Assembly (NCBI GenBank): GCA_013822245.1
Contig: PNKE01000059.1
Coordinates: 1-64,000, forward strand
DNA from: Candidatus Solibacter sp.
GTDB taxonomy: Bacteria > Acidobacteriota > Terriglobia > Bryobacterales > Bryobacteraceae
Reading direction: 5' to 3'
DNA length: 64,000 nt
In this document: piece after piece, positions 1 to 9,574 of the stretch
How the letters are laid out: the number at the start of each line of letters is the position of its first letter
Position numbering within the stretch: position 1 is the first letter of the stretch
Made by a program: the position numbers and the translations under genes
Notes under the pieces: model-generated
Database searches by the model: none
The model's input: the letters and a program-made list of their open reading frames with translations, nothing else
Told to the model about the DNA's origin: nothing

Positions 1-992
<992 letters not shown>

Positions 993-1396
993 AAAAAGTC
1001 CTTTCATCCTCTGTTCTATACCTCCAAGGGAAGAAAAGCCAGCGGTGGAGGCGGGAGGACGGAGAAAACCGGCGCAGGGGAGGCAACCTTGGCGGGCGGG
1101 AAGCCGTCAATTAGGTGCGCCGGGGCGCGGAAGAACTATGCCTGAGGCGGCCGGTATTGCATACTGAAAAGCGCGGGGCCGGACAGGGCTGAACGTCCCG
1201 AGGAAGAAGCCGCATGGGGCCGGGAAGTTTGAGGATATGCCTGAAGAGCGAGGCGCGAGGAGGAAGTAGATGCCTTTGACGCACAGCGGCGGCCAACGAT
1301 GCTGCCGGGGCAAGTCATTGCCGCCGGGCGGGTTGCGGCGGCGCCGGGCGAACCGCAAGCCTGCAACCGGGACGTCCGCCGAAGGCTGTTAACGGT
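993..1396. other. intergenic stretch, nothing recognised
   Basis: About 400 bases between the divergent starts of malic enzyme and the next gene. Open frames here have shadow-like, arginine- and proline-rich translations. It presumably holds the two divergent promoters, but no clear -35/-10 pair, operator or RNA structure was recognised by eye. Confidence 0.4.
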
Positions 1397-2203
1397 ATGT
1401 CAGAACCGATCACACCGCCGGTGGAGGACCTCAAGAAGCGGGCGTTCTCGTTCTATCCGCCGATTCTGAACATCGAGCACAACGAGTGGAAGCTGAAGGA
1501 AGCGACGTGGTCGGAGATGCTGGTCTCGAACACGAAGATGGATCTCGAGGTGGCGATTCCGAGGCGCTATTTCGGGCAGGCGCCGGAGATCGAGGAACCG
1601 GTGATGATCATCGGGCTGAACAGGGAGTTGGAGTACAAGACGGGGGCGGTCTGGCCGACGGAGCGCAAGGTGCTGGCGATGCCGGGCAAGGTGGCGCCCA
1701 TGAAGCGGCCGGCGGGGCAGCCCGGGCAGGAGCCGAAAGCGCCGGGCGGGTTGAAGGCGATCACGGGGATGGGAGATACGGGGACGGACACGCGGATCAG
1801 CCGGATGATTTTGACGGTGTTCGGCGCGATTGCGTTCGCCGGGATCCTGGTGTGGGCGCTGGTGGAGTTCACGCCGGCAGCCAAGCCGGCGTTGGTGGCC
1901 AAGGACCAGGCCTACCTGGATCTGACGCGGGACGACGATTATCACGCCGTGGTGCGGAAGATGGGGGCTCCGTCGGAGGACCGCTACAAGGCGGGCGAGG
2001 GGGAGATCCACTACCGCGCCATGACGTACAAGGACCGCGGCTACGTCATCATCCTGATGGGCGCCGAGCGCGGGCAGGTGCGCTATATCGGCACGTTGAG
2101 CCATTCCGGGGACAGGAAGAAGGACTGGCAGCCGATGCACTATGTCGAGTTCGCCAAGGGGGCGACGACGGTGTCGATGCTGAGGACGCTGCCGAGATTC
2201 TGA
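1397..2203 (+). CDS. hypothetical single-pass membrane protein
   Basis: 268 residues, no family recognised. Residues 1-135 are soluble and polar, with a proline/glycine-rich linker (about 98-130). A single hydrophobic helix at about 137-158 (MILTVFGAIAFAGILVWALV) is followed by a C-terminal domain of about 110 residues that ends in aromatic and basic residues. There is no N-terminal signal peptide, so the N-terminal part is probably cytoplasmic and the C-terminal domain outside. It sits 48 bases before the CstA gene on the same strand and could be cotranscribed with it. The ATG at 1397 has only a weak GAAGG-like site. G-rich third codon positions match cstA. Confidence 0.75.
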   Translation: MSEPITPPVEDLKKRAFSFYPPILNIEHNEWKLKEATWSEMLVSNTKMDLEVAIPRRYFGQAPEIEEPVMIIGLNRELEYKTGAVWPTERKVLAMPGKVAPMKRPAGQPGQEPKAPGGLKAITGMGDTGTDTRISRMILTVFGAIAFAGILVWALVEFTPAAKPALVAKDQAYLDLTRDDDYHAVVRKMGAPSEDRYKAGEGEIHYRAMTYKDRGYVIILMGAERGQVRYIGTLSHSGDRKKDWQPMHYVEFAKGATTVSMLRTLPRF

Positions 2204-2251
2204 GCGGGAACGCGCGGGGGTTTTGAATCCGGGTAGAATCGTTGATTCGCA

Positions 2252-4294
2252 ATGAAGAAACGGCTCTCAGTACTCGGATGGATCGCGGTGGCGCTGACAG
2301 GCGGCGTGAGCCTGGCCGGAGTGGCCATTTACCGCGGGGAAGCGATCAACAGCGCGTGGCTGGTGGTGGCGTCGGTGTGCACCTACCTGGCGGCGTACCG
2401 GTTCTATGCGGCATTCATCGCGGCCAAGGTGATGGCGCTGGACGACAACCGGGCGACGCCGGCGGAGCGGCTGCGAAACGGCCATGATTACGAGCCGACG
2501 AACAAGTGGATCGTATTCGGGCACCATTTCGCGGCGATCGCGGGACCGGGTCCGCTGGTTGGTCCGACGCTGGCGGCGCAGTTTGGCTATCTGCCGGGCA
2601 CGCTGTGGATCATATTGGGGGTGGTGATCGGCGGGGCGGTGCAGGACTTCGTGATTCTGTTTGCTTCGGTGAGGCGGAACGGAAAGAGCCTGGGGCAGAT
2701 GGCGCGGGAGGAGATAGGCAGGATCGGGGGAGCGACGGCGACGCTGACGGTGCTGCTGATCATGATCATCCTGCTGGCGGTGATCGCGCTGGTGGTGGTG
2801 AACGCGCTGAAAGACAGCCCGTGGGGGACGTTCACGATCGCGGCGACGATGCCGATCGCGGTGTTCATGGGGCTGTATCTGCGGTACTGGCGGCCGGGCA
2901 GGGTGCTAGAGGTTTCGCTGATCGGATTCGTGCTGGTGGTTGCGAGCATCTTCGCCGGCGAGTGGGTGGCGGCGCACGCGGTGCTGGGGCCGTGGTTCAC
3001 GCTGGGGGGGATGGCGCTGGCGGTCTCGGTGATCGTATACGGCTTTTTCGCCAGCGCGCTGCCGGTGTGGCTGCTGCTGGCGCCGAGGGACTACCTGTCG
3101 ACGTTCGTGAAACTGGGCGTCGTGCTGATGCTGGGCGCGGGCATCGTGTTCGTGCGGCCGGAACTGCAGATGCCGGCGCTGACGCGATTCACCGACGGCA
3201 CGGGGCCGATCTTCGCGGGGACGATCTTCCCGTTCTGCTTCATCACGATCGCCTGCGGCGCGATATCGGGATTCCACTCGTTGATCAGTTCGGGCACGAC
3301 GCCGAAGATGATCGCGCGGGAGGGGCATATCCTGCCGGTGGGCTACGGGTCGATGCTGCTGGAGAGCTTCGTCGCGATGATGGCGCTGATTGCGGCGTGC
3401 TCGCTGGATCCGGGCGTGTTCTTCGCCGTCAATTCGCCGGCCGGCATTGTCGGGGCCACGCCGGCGGCGGCGACGGCAACCATCACGTCATGGGGCTTTC
3501 CGGTCACGCCGGAGCAGATGTCGGAACTGGCCAGGCATGTGGGCGAGGAGACGCTGTTCTACCGCACAGGCGGCGCGCCGTCGCTGGCGCTGGGCATGGC
3601 GCACATTTTCTCTCAGATCGCCGGCAACGAGGCCGTGCTGCGGTTCTGGTACCACTTCGCCATCATGTTCGAGGCGCTGTTCATCCTGACCATCATCGAC
3701 GCCGGGACGCGCGTCGGAAGGTTCATGCTGCAGGACTTCCTGGGCCACTTCTGGAAGCCGTTGGGCAGGACGTCGTGGATGCCGTCGGTGATTCTGACGT
3801 CGGCGCTGATCGTTTGCGCCTGGGGCTATTTCCTCATCCAGGGCGTGCGCGATCCGCTGGGCGGGATCAACTCGCTGTGGCCGTTGTTCGGCATCGCCAA
3901 CCAGTTGCTGGCCGCCGTTGCGCTGTGCGTGGCGACGACGATTCTGATCAAGGCCTACCGGCTGAAATACGCCTGGATCACGATCACGCCGCTGGCATGG
4001 CTGGTGGTGGTGACGTACACAGCGGCGTGGCAGAAGATCTTTTCCGGCGCGCCGCGCATAGGATTCCTGGCGCAGGCGGCGGCGCTCGAAGCGGGTCAGC
4101 AGACCGCGGCGACCAAGCAACTGATCTTCAACAACCGGCTGGACGCGGCGGTGTGTGGCATCTTCCTGGTGCTGGTGACGACGATTCTGGCGGATTCGAT
4201 CCGGGTGTGGGCCGGAATTCTCAACGGCGCGCGAGACCGGCAAAGTACGGAGACGCCGTTCGTGGCGACTCAGTTGAGGGCCGAGGAGGTATAG
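2252..4294 (+). CDS. cstA: CstA family carbon-starvation / peptide or pyruvate transporter
   Basis: 680-residue polytopic inner-membrane protein. CstA/BtsT family members import peptides or pyruvate with protons and are induced when carbon is scarce. Family hallmarks are visible: an early [19 protein letters not shown]-like region (residues about 70-90), the [15 protein letters not shown] loop (about 92-106), [22 protein letters not shown] (about 128-148), [16 protein letters not shown] (about 336-351), and the late [20 protein letters not shown] segment. Length and helix count match the long CstA class. It is followed by a YbdD-like small protein, the usual partner of this family. Which substrate is carried cannot be told from sequence. 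Confidence 0.95.
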   Translation: MKKRLSVLGWIAVALTGGVSLAGVAIYRGEAINSAWLVVASVCTYLAAYRFYAAFIAAKVMALDDNRATPAERLRNGHDYEPTNKWIVFGHHFAAIAGPGPLVGPTLAAQFGYLPGTLWIILGVVIGGAVQDFVILFASVRRNGKSLGQMAREEIGRIGGATATLTVLLIMIILLAVIALVVVNALKDSPWGTFTIAATMPIAVFMGLYLRYWRPGRVLEVSLIGFVLVVASIFAGEWVAAHAVLGPWFTLGGMALAVSVIVYGFFASALPVWLLLAPRDYLSTFVKLGVVLMLGAGIVFVRPELQMPALTRFTDGTGPIFAGTIFPFCFITIACGAISGFHSLISSGTTPKMIAREGHILPVGYGSMLLESFVAMMALIAACSLDPGVFFAVNSPAGIVGATPAAATATITSWGFPVTPEQMSELARHVGEETLFYRTGGAPSLALGMAHIFSQIAGNEAVLRFWYHFAIMFEALFILTIIDAGTRVGRFMLQDFLGHFWKPLGRTSWMPSVILTSALIVCAWGYFLIQGVRDPLGGINSLWPLFGIANQLLAAVALCVATTILIKAYRLKYAWITITPLAWLVVVTYTAAWQKIFSGAPRIGFLAQAAALEAGQQTAATKQLIFNNRLDAAVCGIFLVLVTTILADSIRVWAGILNGARDRQSTETPFVATQLRAEEV

Positions 4295-4430
4295 CCTGAA
4301 ACTCTCAACAGCGCAAGGTGTGAGTTGCGGCAAGCGGGCGTCCGCCATGTTGCGCCCGGCCGGCGTGCTCGGCGCACTGTCTCAATACGCCCGCGCCCGC
4401 CTCGGCCGCGGCGAGATCCGCAGGCTGGCA

Positions 4431-4607
4431 ATGGACCGGATGAAAGCGTTCTGCGCGATCCTCCTCGGCATATTGCGCGAGATCGGCGACGAGACGGCCT
4501 ATGATCGCCATCTGGCATCGCACGGCAGGGCGCACTCGGCGGAAGAGTACCGGCGGTTCGCCGAATGCAGATTGCGGCTGAAGTACCAGCGCGCCAAGTG
4601 CTGCTGA
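4431..4607 (+). CDS. YbdD/YjiX-like small protein associated with CstA
   Basis: About 58 residues if the ATG at 4431 is the start. Longer versions from 4320 (GTG) or 4347 (ATG) are possible, but the extra N-terminus does not look like the family. The conserved pattern of the YbdD/YjiX family is present: an N-terminal helix (LLGILREIGDETAYDRHLASH), an EEYRRF motif, a basic stretch, and the hallmark C-terminal Cys-Cys (KCC). E. coli YbdD and YjiX sit directly after cstA and btsT; here the gene follows cstA by 25-136 bases depending on start. The role is unknown, probably in transporter assembly or activity. This call rests on pattern recognition of a very short protein. Confidence 0.75.
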   Translation: MDRMKAFCAILLGILREIGDETAYDRHLASHGRAHSAEEYRRFAECRLRLKYQRAKCC

Positions 4608-4621
4608 CCGCGCCTCGCCGT

Positions 4622-4637
4622 AATACTGATCACGTAA
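4622..4637 (+). repeat. left terminal inverted repeat of IS4-like element
   Basis: AATACTGATCACGTAA. It matches the reverse complement of 6056-6071 at 15 of 16 positions, with the mismatch in the centre (A versus T). Confidence 0.85.
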
Positions 4638-6035
4638 CGATCCTCATGGCCCTGCAAATGCCGATAGGCGGCAAGGGAGTGACGTGTCGAGGGCGAAGCG
4701 GGGAGTTGCTCATTTTGCGCTTCGCCCCGCGATGGTTGCGCCGGGTGCGGCTGGAGACAACCCGCTCATCGAGGATCTCATCGAGCGCCGCGTCATGAAC
4801 CGCCTTCCTCCGCGGAGGGGGGAATAGCGCCGCGGACCGCCAACTTGCGGCGGACGACACGTACGGCGTGCAAGAACGGCAGGCGGTCCGGCTCGATATC
4901 GGCCCTCAGTGCGGCTTCGTGCATCAGCCCGCGGGTGGCGAAGCGGGCCATCATTAAGCAGTAGAACTCCTGGCGTACCAGATCGGGCGTCTTGCTCCGC
5001 GGCGCGATTTTGATGCCTCGCGGACGGGTTTTCAATCCGTCGAGAGCTGTTTCCATTTCCCCGCGCTCATGAGACAGAGCCGCCAGTTCCTTGGCCGGCA
5101 CGCTTTTGAGATCCAGGGCCGTGGCGACCAGCCGGTAGATGGGCTCAGCGCCCTCCACGCCGTCCAGTTTGTAGTCAATCACCCGCACGATGATGCCGCC
5201 GGTCTTGTGCCTCCAGTCCCGCTCCGGGGGATCGGCGCAACTCAGATACGAACCGTCGGGAAGGCGCCTGTCGCACTACAGGCGCATGTTCCACTTCACT
5301 CGCCAAAGCAGTTCCGCACCCGCCGCCCGCGCCTGTTCCCACAGCTTGAAGCCGAAGAAGTACCGATCGGCCGGACACAGCGTGCCCGGGCGCAAGCGCG
5401 GCAGCACCCGCTTGGCCAGCGTGATCCCGCCCGTGCCGCAGGCGTCCAGTTCACCGCAAGACAACACATGCGTCCCGCTCTCCACCAGGGCGACAACACG
5501 AATCCGCGGATAGGCGCCGCCGCCGCGGCTGGCTCCAGGGCGGCCAAACGGCTCCTCATCGGCCTTCCCGCCGGCGACGTCGAGAGCGCTTCCATCCAGG
5601 CTGACAAGCCGCCATTGCCGATACCCGGCGCCCTGGGTGGTTTCTACCGCGACGGGCTTGACCAGTTCATCGTGCAATTGCCGCAGCGGTTCCCAACCCA
5701 GCCGTGCGCGGGCCCGCGAAATGCCCGGCCTGCCGGCCGCTTTGACATGGGCAGAAGTGTCCCGAAGCCAGTGGATGCCTTCCAGCAGTCGGCGCGGGAC
5801 CCCGCAATAGGACGTTTGCATGTGGATCGCCAGGGCGATGACGTAACAGACCACCACGTGCGCAGGCAGATCAGGCTGGCGCACGCTGGCCGTGCGCGTG
5901 TCCGCCAGAGCCGCGCGGATAGCGGTCAAAGGGAAGGTTTTGGCGATGACGGCGAGACGGATGTTGCCGGTAACCGGCTGCCGGGGGGCAGAGTTACGAC
6001 GGTTCGAGCCATTCCGGGGGCCTCCCGCCCCAAAC
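4630..6035 (-). pseudogene. IS4-family transposase, broken by an amber stop and a frameshift
   Basis: The DDE transposase reads in one frame from about 6035 down to 4793, apart from an in-frame TAG at 5276-5278 just after the VKWNMRL motif. The frame continues beyond it (DGSYLSCADPPERDW, then VRVIDYKLDG). Near a run of six G at 4817-4822 the frame breaks, and the true C-terminus (HDAALDEILDERVVSSR, then KRKMSN and LRPR) continues in another frame to 4630. Both DDE aspartates (LDGS; ADRYFFGFKLW) and the glutamate in the ER-x-E-x-E...LK region are retained, so the breaks look fairly recent. The N-terminus (NIRLAVIAKTFP, LPAHVVVCYVIALA) is intact but has no ATG or GTG between the last upstream stop and the conserved part. 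The only usable start, TTG at 5929, lies inside the domain. The element is probably immobile by itself. Confidence 0.88.
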
Positions 6036-6055
6036 AGAATTGCACAGAAATGTGA

Positions 6056-6071
6056 TTACGTGAACAGTATT
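6056..6071 (-). repeat. right terminal inverted repeat of IS4-like element
   Basis: TTACGTGAACAGTATT, inverted copy of 4622-4637 with one mismatch. Confidence 0.85.
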
Positions 6072-6075
6072 GCGG

Positions 6076-6816
6076 CTAGATCCTGTTGAACAGTTCGATC
6101 ACCTTCGTCAGCGACTTGTGCTGCTTGATCGACGGCACCATCTTCGTCTCGCGCGCGTCGATCTCCTGCGACTTCTTCAGGACCTCAGCCGCCTTCTCCT
6201 GCGGCACCACCACCACCCCATCCTCGCCCGCCACAATGATGTCGCCCGGCCTCACCTTCACCCCCCCGCACTCCACTTCCACGTCCTTCGCCACGCTCGC
6301 CCAGCGGCTCACCGCCGTCGCCGGCGTAATGCTCGTCGAATAGACCGGCAGCCCCAGGTCCCGCAGCTCCGCCACGTCTCTCACTCCTCCGTCGATCACA
6401 ATCCCCGCCATCTCGCGCGCCTTCGCCGCCGTGCCCATCAGTCCGCCGATGGCCGCAACGTCGGCCCCGTCCACCATCACGATCACGCCCACCTCGCCAG
6501 GCTTCGATGAGTCGATCATCTCCACCGAGTGCTTCACTGCCAGCGATGGCGTCGCTTTGTCCGGCGTCGTCGCCTGCACAATCGACGTCCTCGCCCGGCC
6601 CACAATCTTGCCCGCCACCGCCGGCCTCATCCTGTGCGTCATGAATCCGCGCGCGCCCACCACTTGATCCACCGCATCGGCCACCGACGCCACCGTCGAC
6701 TTCTTGAAGCCCGCAATCAGCGGATCCTCAACCACCGGCGGCGGCGCCGCCGTGCACCCCGCAAGCCCCGCGGCCGCAAGCGTCACGATCGCGAATAAAA
6801 CATTTCTCCGGGTCAT
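6076..6816 (-). CDS. RraA-like aldolase family protein with lipoprotein signal
   Basis: 246 residues from the ATG at 6816, which has an AAAGGAAAGAG site upstream. The first ~20 residues are a lipoprotein signal (MTRRNVLFAIV...LAGC lipobox). The rest is the RraA / 4-hydroxy-4-methyl-2-oxoglutarate aldolase fold, with the glycine-rich GGLMGTAAKAREMAG segment and the DGGVRD motif whose Arg and Asp bind substrate and metal in the pyruvate aldolases, then RPGDIIVAGEDGVVVVP. Family members cleave 2-keto acids retro-aldol fashion; some are instead RNase E inhibitors, which is unlikely for an exported lipoprotein. It follows the dehydratase gene by 50 bases on the same strand, so a joint role in sugar-acid breakdown outside the cytoplasm is inferred. 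Confidence 0.85.
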   Translation of the reverse strand: MTRRNVLFAIVTLAAAGLAGCTAAPPPVVEDPLIAGFKKSTVASVADAVDQVVGARGFMTHRMRPAVAGKIVGRARTSIVQATTPDKATPSLAVKHSVEMIDSSKPGEVGVIVMVDGADVAAIGGLMGTAAKAREMAGIVIDGGVRDVAELRDLGLPVYSTSITPATAVSRWASVAKDVEVECGGVKVRPGDIIVAGEDGVVVVPQEKAAEVLKKSQEIDARETKMVPSIKQHKSLTKVIELFNRI

Positions 6817-6866
6817 GATCTTTACTCTTTCCTTTGCATCTCTCTCTTCCACCCAAACTCCACCCG

Positions 6867-8126
6867 CTACAGCCCCGCCTCAAACCATGGCGTGTTCGCC
6901 ACTTGGACCTTCTTCGCCGCCTGCTCGTTCATCGTCACGCCGATGCCCGGACGGTCAGTCACGGTCACGAATCCCTTCTCGATAATCTCGCCTTCCTGGA
7001 CGAAGTTCTTCCACAACTCCAGCCGCTGGATCCAATGCCACTCCAGGATCAGGAAATTCGGTATCGCCGCGCACATGTGCGCCGACGCCATCGTCCCGAT
7101 CGGCGACACCACGCAATGCGGCGCCACGGGCACGTAATACGTATGCGCCATGTCGGCGATCTTGCGCCCTTCCAGCAGCCCGCCGCACTTCTGCAGGTCC
7201 GGCATGATGATGTCCGCCGCCCGCTCTTCCAGCACTTCCCTGAACCCATGCCGCAGGAACAGGTTCTCGCCGCAGCAGATCGGGGTGGAGGTCGATTCCC
7301 TGATGTCCCGCATCGCCTTCACGTTCTCCGCCGGCACCGGCTCTTCCAGATACAGCAGGTGGAACGGTTCGCACTCCTTCGCCATCCGCTTGCCGGTCGT
7401 CATGTCGTAGCGCCCGTGCATGTCCACCGCCAGGTCCACCCGCTTCGGGAAGAACTCCCTCACAAACCTGATCTTCGACACCATCGTGTCGATCTCGGCG
7501 TTCGACGCCGTCCAGTTCATCGCATCCCAACGGTTCGGATCGCGCCCGTCGTCCACGTCGATCTTCACCGCCGTGAACCCCATATCGCGCACCTGACCCA
7601 TCTTCTTCGGCGCTTCCGGATCTTTCGGATCCTCGGTCTGCGAATCGCAGTACAGCCGGATCCGGTCCCTCATCTTCCCGCCCAGCAGTTGATACACCGG
7701 CAGTCCCGTCGCCTTGCCGGCCAGGTCCCACAGCGCGGTCTCGACCGCCGTCAGCGCCGCCACATACTGCCCGCCCTGCGCGCCGGCGAAGATGCCCGCC
7801 GTGCGGATTCTTTCAAACAACCTGTCCACGTTCAGCGGGTCCTGCCCCATCAGGAAGTTCCTGAACGACCGCACGATCGGCGCCCCGCCCACCACCGCGT
7901 CGGTCCCCTCGCCATGCCCGAAAATCCCCTGGTCGGTGTAGATCCTCACATGCAATTGCAGTCCGTGGCCGCGCACCTGCGCCGTCCTCACGTCGGTAAT
8001 CTTCAGCTTCGGACGGTTGTAAGGAGTCGTCTGCGCCTGGACGGCTTGAGCCAGGGAAGGAAACTGGAATCCGGGCAGGGCCAGTGCCCCGCCAAGAAAT
8101 GCGCGGCGGCTGTGTCGGTATCGCAT
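6867..8126 (-). CDS. enolase-superfamily sugar-acid dehydratase (galactonate dehydratase-like), Tat-exported
   Basis: 419 residues from the ATG at 8126; the open frame extends to 8180, but only this start places the twin-arginine motif (SRRAFLGG) near the N-terminus. Mandelate racemase/muconate lactonizing N-cap and barrel domains are complete. Metal ligands are D235 (in VDMHGRYD), E261 (LEEPVP) and E287 (CGENLF). H237 (the D-x-H pair) and H337 (APHCVVSP) are the acid/base histidines typical of D-galactonate and related aldonate dehydratases. Expected reaction: aldonate to 2-keto-3-deoxyaldonate. The exact sugar cannot be read. It lies 50 bases upstream of the lipoprotein RraA-like aldolase and about 50 bases after ybaK. 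Confidence 0.88.
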   Translation of the reverse strand: MRYRHSRRAFLGGALALPGFQFPSLAQAVQAQTTPYNRPKLKITDVRTAQVRGHGLQLHVRIYTDQGIFGHGEGTDAVVGGAPIVRSFRNFLMGQDPLNVDRLFERIRTAGIFAGAQGGQYVAALTAVETALWDLAGKATGLPVYQLLGGKMRDRIRLYCDSQTEDPKDPEAPKKMGQVRDMGFTAVKIDVDDGRDPNRWDAMNWTASNAEIDTMVSKIRFVREFFPKRVDLAVDMHGRYDMTTGKRMAKECEPFHLLYLEEPVPAENVKAMRDIRESTSTPICCGENLFLRHGFREVLEERAADIIMPDLQKCGGLLEGRKIADMAHTYYVPVAPHCVVSPIGTMASAHMCAAIPNFLILEWHWIQRLELWKNFVQEGEIIEKGFVTVTDRPGIGVTMNEQAAKKVQVANTPWFEAGL

Positions 8127-8176
8127 GGTTCTATGAATCATATGCGACTCGACGCTCCGGCTCAATATAGCCTCGC

Positions 8177-8659
8177 TCATTCCTTGTCCTTCGCGATCGG
8201 CGCGAAGCTCGCGCCAGCCGCCCTGGCATAGTCTTCCGGCGCCAGCAACACCTGCAACCCCCGCCGCCCGGCCGACACCGAGATCTGTTTGTACAACTGC
8301 GCGAACTCGTCCACGACCACCGGAAACGCTCTCTTCGCCCCCAGCGCCGTCACCCCGCCCCGCACGTACCCCGTCAGCGGCTCCACCTCCTTCAGCGCCA
8401 CCGTCTCCACCTTCCTGTCCCCCGACGCCTTCGCCAGCGCCTTCAAGTCCAGCGCCGCGTCGCCAGGGATTACGGCCATCATCACCCCCGTCCGGTCGCC
8501 CCGCGCCACCAGCGTCTTGAATGTCTGCCCGATCGGGAATCCAATCTTCGACGCCACCGTCTCAGCCGATAGATCCTCCGGATCCACTTCATACTCCCTC
8601 AGCTCGAACTCAATCCCCAGCGCCTCCAGCAACCTCGCCGCATTTGTCTTCCCCGCCAT
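8177..8659 (-). CDS. ybaK: Cys-tRNA(Pro)/Cys-tRNA(Cys) deacylase YbaK
   Basis: 160 residues, normal for the YbaK/EbsC family, which hydrolyses mischarged Cys-tRNA(Pro) in trans. Seen: the N-terminal KTNAARLLEALGIEFELREYEVDPEDLSA-type region, the QTFKTLVARGD segment that carries the catalytic lysine (about residues 46-55), the GYVRGGVTALGAKRAFPVVVDE core, and a C-terminal GLQVLLAPEDYARAA. The start at ATG 8659 agrees with other family members. It is upstream of and on the same strand as the dehydratase gene, but the functional link is probably only positional. Confidence 0.93.
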   Translation of the reverse strand: MAGKTNAARLLEALGIEFELREYEVDPEDLSAETVASKIGFPIGQTFKTLVARGDRTGVMMAVIPGDAALDLKALAKASGDRKVETVALKEVEPLTGYVRGGVTALGAKRAFPVVVDEFAQLYKQISVSAGRRGLQVLLAPEDYARAAGASFAPIAKDKE

Positions 8660-8716
8660 CTCCCGTCATCATACTCGGCTCTCGGACTAAACTGAAAAGT
8701 CGGGGGATACCCAGGT

Positions 8717-9574
8717 ATGACCATCGATAAAGCCGTAATCACCGCCGCCGGCCCGTCGCAGCGCGCTCTGCCGCTCCAGCGCCTCATCGACCGCGACGGC
8801 CAGGATCGCACCGTCCTCGCCATCCTCGTGGAAGAGGCCGCCAAAGCCGGCATGAAGCAGGTCGCCGTCGTCGTCCACCCCGGCGACGAATCCGCCTGCG
8901 CCTCCGCCGCCGAAGGCGCTTCCGTCAAGCTCCACTTCATCCCACAGGCCGGCGGCGCCGGCTACGCCCGCGCCATCTGGTCCGCGCGCGACTTCACCGG
9001 CTCCGACCCCTTCCTCCACCTCGTCGGCGACCACCTCTACGTCGGCAGCGAACCCGGCGCCTGTGCCGCCCGCCTCGTCGAAGCCGCCACCCGCGAGCGC
9101 TGCTCGGTCTCCGCCGTCCAGGCCACTCACGAAAGCCTCCTGCCCAACTACGGCGCCGTCGGCGGACAGCCCCTCACCGGCCATACCGACCTCTACACCG
9201 TCGATTCCGTCATCGAAAAACCCACCCCCACCCTCGCCGAACGCAGCCTCGTCGTCCCCGGTCTCCGCACCGGCCAGTACCTCTGCTTCTTCGGCATGCA
9301 CGTCCTCACCCCAACCCTCATGGACGTGCTCGACTCGATCCTCGCCGCCGGCTCCACCCCGCCCCCCAGCTTCTCCTCCGCCCTTCAGGCCCTCGCCTCC
9401 CGCGAACGCTACCTCGCCCTGCTCATGGACGCCCGCCGTTACGACCTCGGCGTCAACTACGGCCTCTTCATGGCCCAGGCCGCCCTCGCCCTCAACGGCC
9501 GCGACCGCGACGAAGTCCTCACCCGCCTTGTCCAACTCCTCGCCGCCAGCCCAGCCCGAAAGGTCAGTCTCTGA
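8717..9574 (+). CDS. GalU-like nucleotidyltransferase with altered nucleotide-binding loop
   Basis: 285 residues with the layout of UTP-glucose-1-phosphate uridylyltransferases: start of the Rossmann core (VITAAG), QAGGAGYARAIW (about residues 77-88), HLVGDHL (about 101-107, the metal aspartate), VIEKPTP, GQYLCFFGMHVLTP, and YDLGVNYGLFMAQ near the C-terminus. The signature G-x-G-T-R-x-x-P...K is replaced by AAGPSQRALPLQRLID: neither the glycine loop nor the usual lysine is present. It may bind sugar nucleotides without catalysis or use a different donor. The stop overlaps the start of the next gene (TGATG at 9572-9576), so the two are translationally coupled and probably act together. Confidence 0.75.
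   Translation: MTIDKAVITAAGPSQRALPLQRLIDRDGQDRTVLAILVEEAAKAGMKQVAVVVHPGDESACASAAEGASVKLHFIPQAGGAGYARAIWSARDFTGSDPFLHLVGDHLYVGSEPGACAARLVEAATRERCSVSAVQATHESLLPNYGAVGGQPLTGHTDLYTVDSVIEKPTPTLAERSLVVPGLRTGQYLCFFGMHVLTPTLMDVLDSILAAGSTPPPSFSSALQALASRERYLALLMDARRYDLGVNYGLFMAQAALALNGRDRDEVLTRLVQLLAASPARKVSL

Larger units (their letters stand above)
4622..6071. mobile_element. decayed IS4-family insertion sequence with terminal inverted repeats
   Basis: About 1450 bp, the usual size for IS4-family elements. The left end at 4622-4637 (AATACTGATCACGTAA) and the right end at 6056-6071 (TTACGTGAACAGTATT) are inverted repeats matching at 15 of 16 positions. Between them lies one transposase gene on the minus strand, broken by a stop and a frameshift. 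No convincing target-site duplication flanks it (left GCCTCGCCGT, right GCGGCTAGAT). The element sits exactly where plus-strand G-richness changes to C-richness. Confidence 0.85.

Noticed and set aside
2506-4299. 597-aa frame overlapping CstA
   Set aside because: Gly/Ala/Arg-rich out-of-frame shadow; CstA frame has all family motifs.
4612-6081. Target-site duplication for the IS4 element
   Set aside because: Flanks GCCTCGCCGT and GCGGCTAGAT share no perfect direct repeat of the expected length.
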